A DNA stretch of 64,000 nt. Source: Montifringilla adamsi. Lineage: Eukaryota > Chordata > Aves > Passeriformes > Passeridae. This document shows positions 63,696-64,000 of this stretch, piece by piece. Position numbers and translations under genes: made by a program. The notes under the pieces were generated by a model, which worked only from the letters and a program-made list of their open reading frames with translations, did no database searches and had not been told where the DNA came from. Position 1 is the stretch's first letter. The number at the start of each line of letters is the position of its first letter. Location: contig JAGGNK010006626.1 of NCBI GenBank assembly GCA_017590115.1, positions 335,269 through 399,268 on the forward strand, in the 5' to 3' direction.

Positions 63696-63738
63696 AAGGA
63701 GTGTAAAGTTAGCCAGAGCTGCCTTGGAAAGTGACTGC

Positions 63739-63744
63739 AATAAA
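63739..63744 (+). promoter_or_regulatory. Proximal polyadenylation signal AATAAA
   Basis: A canonical AATAAA lies 44 bases after the CWC27 stop codon. No strong GT-rich element follows at once, apart from TTTTGTAAG at about 63757. It may give a minor, very short 3' UTR isoform. Confidence 0.5.
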
Positions 63745-63926
63745 GCACTGGCTCTTTTGTAAGCTGATCCTAAAAATACCACTGGACAAGTGTGAAAAGG
63801 AATCTCTCGAGAACCTGTCGTGCAGTTTTGAGGCAGAGCTGTCATTTGTTTCTTAAGCTGTGCAGTCAAATGCTCTCACTGCATTCATTATCCAACCTCT
63901 CTAAAGGTTTTTAGAATGATGTATTT

Positions 63927-63932
63927 AATAAA
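63927..63932 (+). promoter_or_regulatory. Distal polyadenylation signal AATAAA
   Basis: A canonical AATAAA in TTTAATAAAACAG is followed about 15-30 bases on by ACTTTTGTCCGTGTTTT, a T/GT-rich downstream element. The spacing is right for the main 3' end of CWC27. Confidence 0.75.
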
Positions 63933-64000
63933 ACAGCTGACTTGACTTTTGTCCGTGTTTTAATTACAGTAGTCAAAATCTTTGATTAATCAAAATATGA

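Larger units (their letters stand above)
1..63950 (+). other. CWC27: CWC27 gene, 3' part (introns, last four coding exons, 3' UTR)
   Basis: Four exons on the + strand join without a frame break into about 158 codons that match the C-terminal third of vertebrate CWC27, including the closing E-R-R-stop. Exon lengths are 98, 110, 104 and 163 (coding) bases. The introns between them are 9,115, 2,795 and 16,965 bp, and the intron entering from the left is at least 34,345 bp. CWC27 is a nuclear, cyclophilin-like spliceosomal protein that joins the activated spliceosome with CWC22. The cyclophilin-like domain is encoded by exons left of this window. From memory of synteny, the human gene lies on 5q12 and avian orthologues are expected on chromosome Z; that placement is inference. 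Nothing suggests a pseudogene: splice sites, frame and stop are intact. The right end is the expected cleavage region, about 20 bp after the distal AATAAA. Confidence 0.93.
63696..63950 (+). other. CWC27: CWC27 3' untranslated region
   Basis: A short 3' UTR follows the TAA. It holds a proximal AATAAA at 63739 and a distal one at 63927. The distal signal is followed by a T/G-rich stretch at about 63946-63961, typical of a downstream processing element, so the main 3' end is expected near 63943-63955. The exact cleavage base cannot be read from sequence alone. Confidence 0.75.

Noticed and set aside
63537..63869. 110-codon minus-strand frame over the last exon
   Set aside because: Shadow of the conserved CWC27 coding sequence.
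1..64000. CRISPR arrays, bacterial operons, tRNA, rRNA or snRNA genes
   Set aside because: No regularly spaced repeats, no ribosome-binding-site-led gene strings and no recognisable structured RNA gene; the window is vertebrate intron and exon DNA.

Overview
This is vertebrate nuclear DNA, most likely from a bird. Three things point there: many fragments of CR1 LINEs with avian-type 3' ends (ATTCTATGATTCTA-like tails), one avian-type endogenous retroviral LTR (TG...CA ends), and AT-rich introns with few repeats. I saw no Alu or L1 elements and no bacterial-type gene organisation. The species cannot be fixed from the window.

The only gene I can support is the 3' end of CWC27 (spliceosome-associated cyclophilin-like protein, also called SDCCAG10) on the + strand. 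Its last four coding exons lie at 34346-34443, 43559-43668, 46464-46567 and 63533-63695 (TAA at 63693-63695). All have GT-AG borders, and together they form one continuous reading frame of about 158 codons. That is roughly the C-terminal third of a protein of about 470 residues. The cyclophilin-like domain, promoter and first exons lie to the left, outside the window. The gene ends with a short 3' UTR carrying AATAAA at 63739 and 63927.

Layout: 1-34345 is the end of a very long intron, with CR1 pieces near 0.7-1.6, 2.4, 7-8.3, 22.1-22.7, 30.7 and 33.6 kb and several near-perfect hairpins (16.3, 21.9 and 29.2 kb). 34444-43558 is a 9.1 kb intron with a striking cluster of overlapping inverted repeats at 37.4 kb. 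43669-46463 is a 2.8 kb intron without recognised transposons. 46568-63532 is a 17 kb intron with four clear CR1 fragments (two of them an almost identical inverted pair), an old LINE tail and a solo LTR. It ends with a 46-base pure A tract 146 bp before the last exon. 63696 to about 63950 is the 3' UTR, followed by about 50 bp of flank.

I found no undescribed gene system. The observations most worth a second look are structural: a 31-bp hairpin plus direct repeat that looks like a template-switch event, a chain of three overlapping inverted repeats, the young inverted CR1 pair, the A46 tract next to the last acceptor, and possible recursive or competing splice sites in CWC27. The remaining open frames look like chance frames in intron DNA or frames inside CR1.
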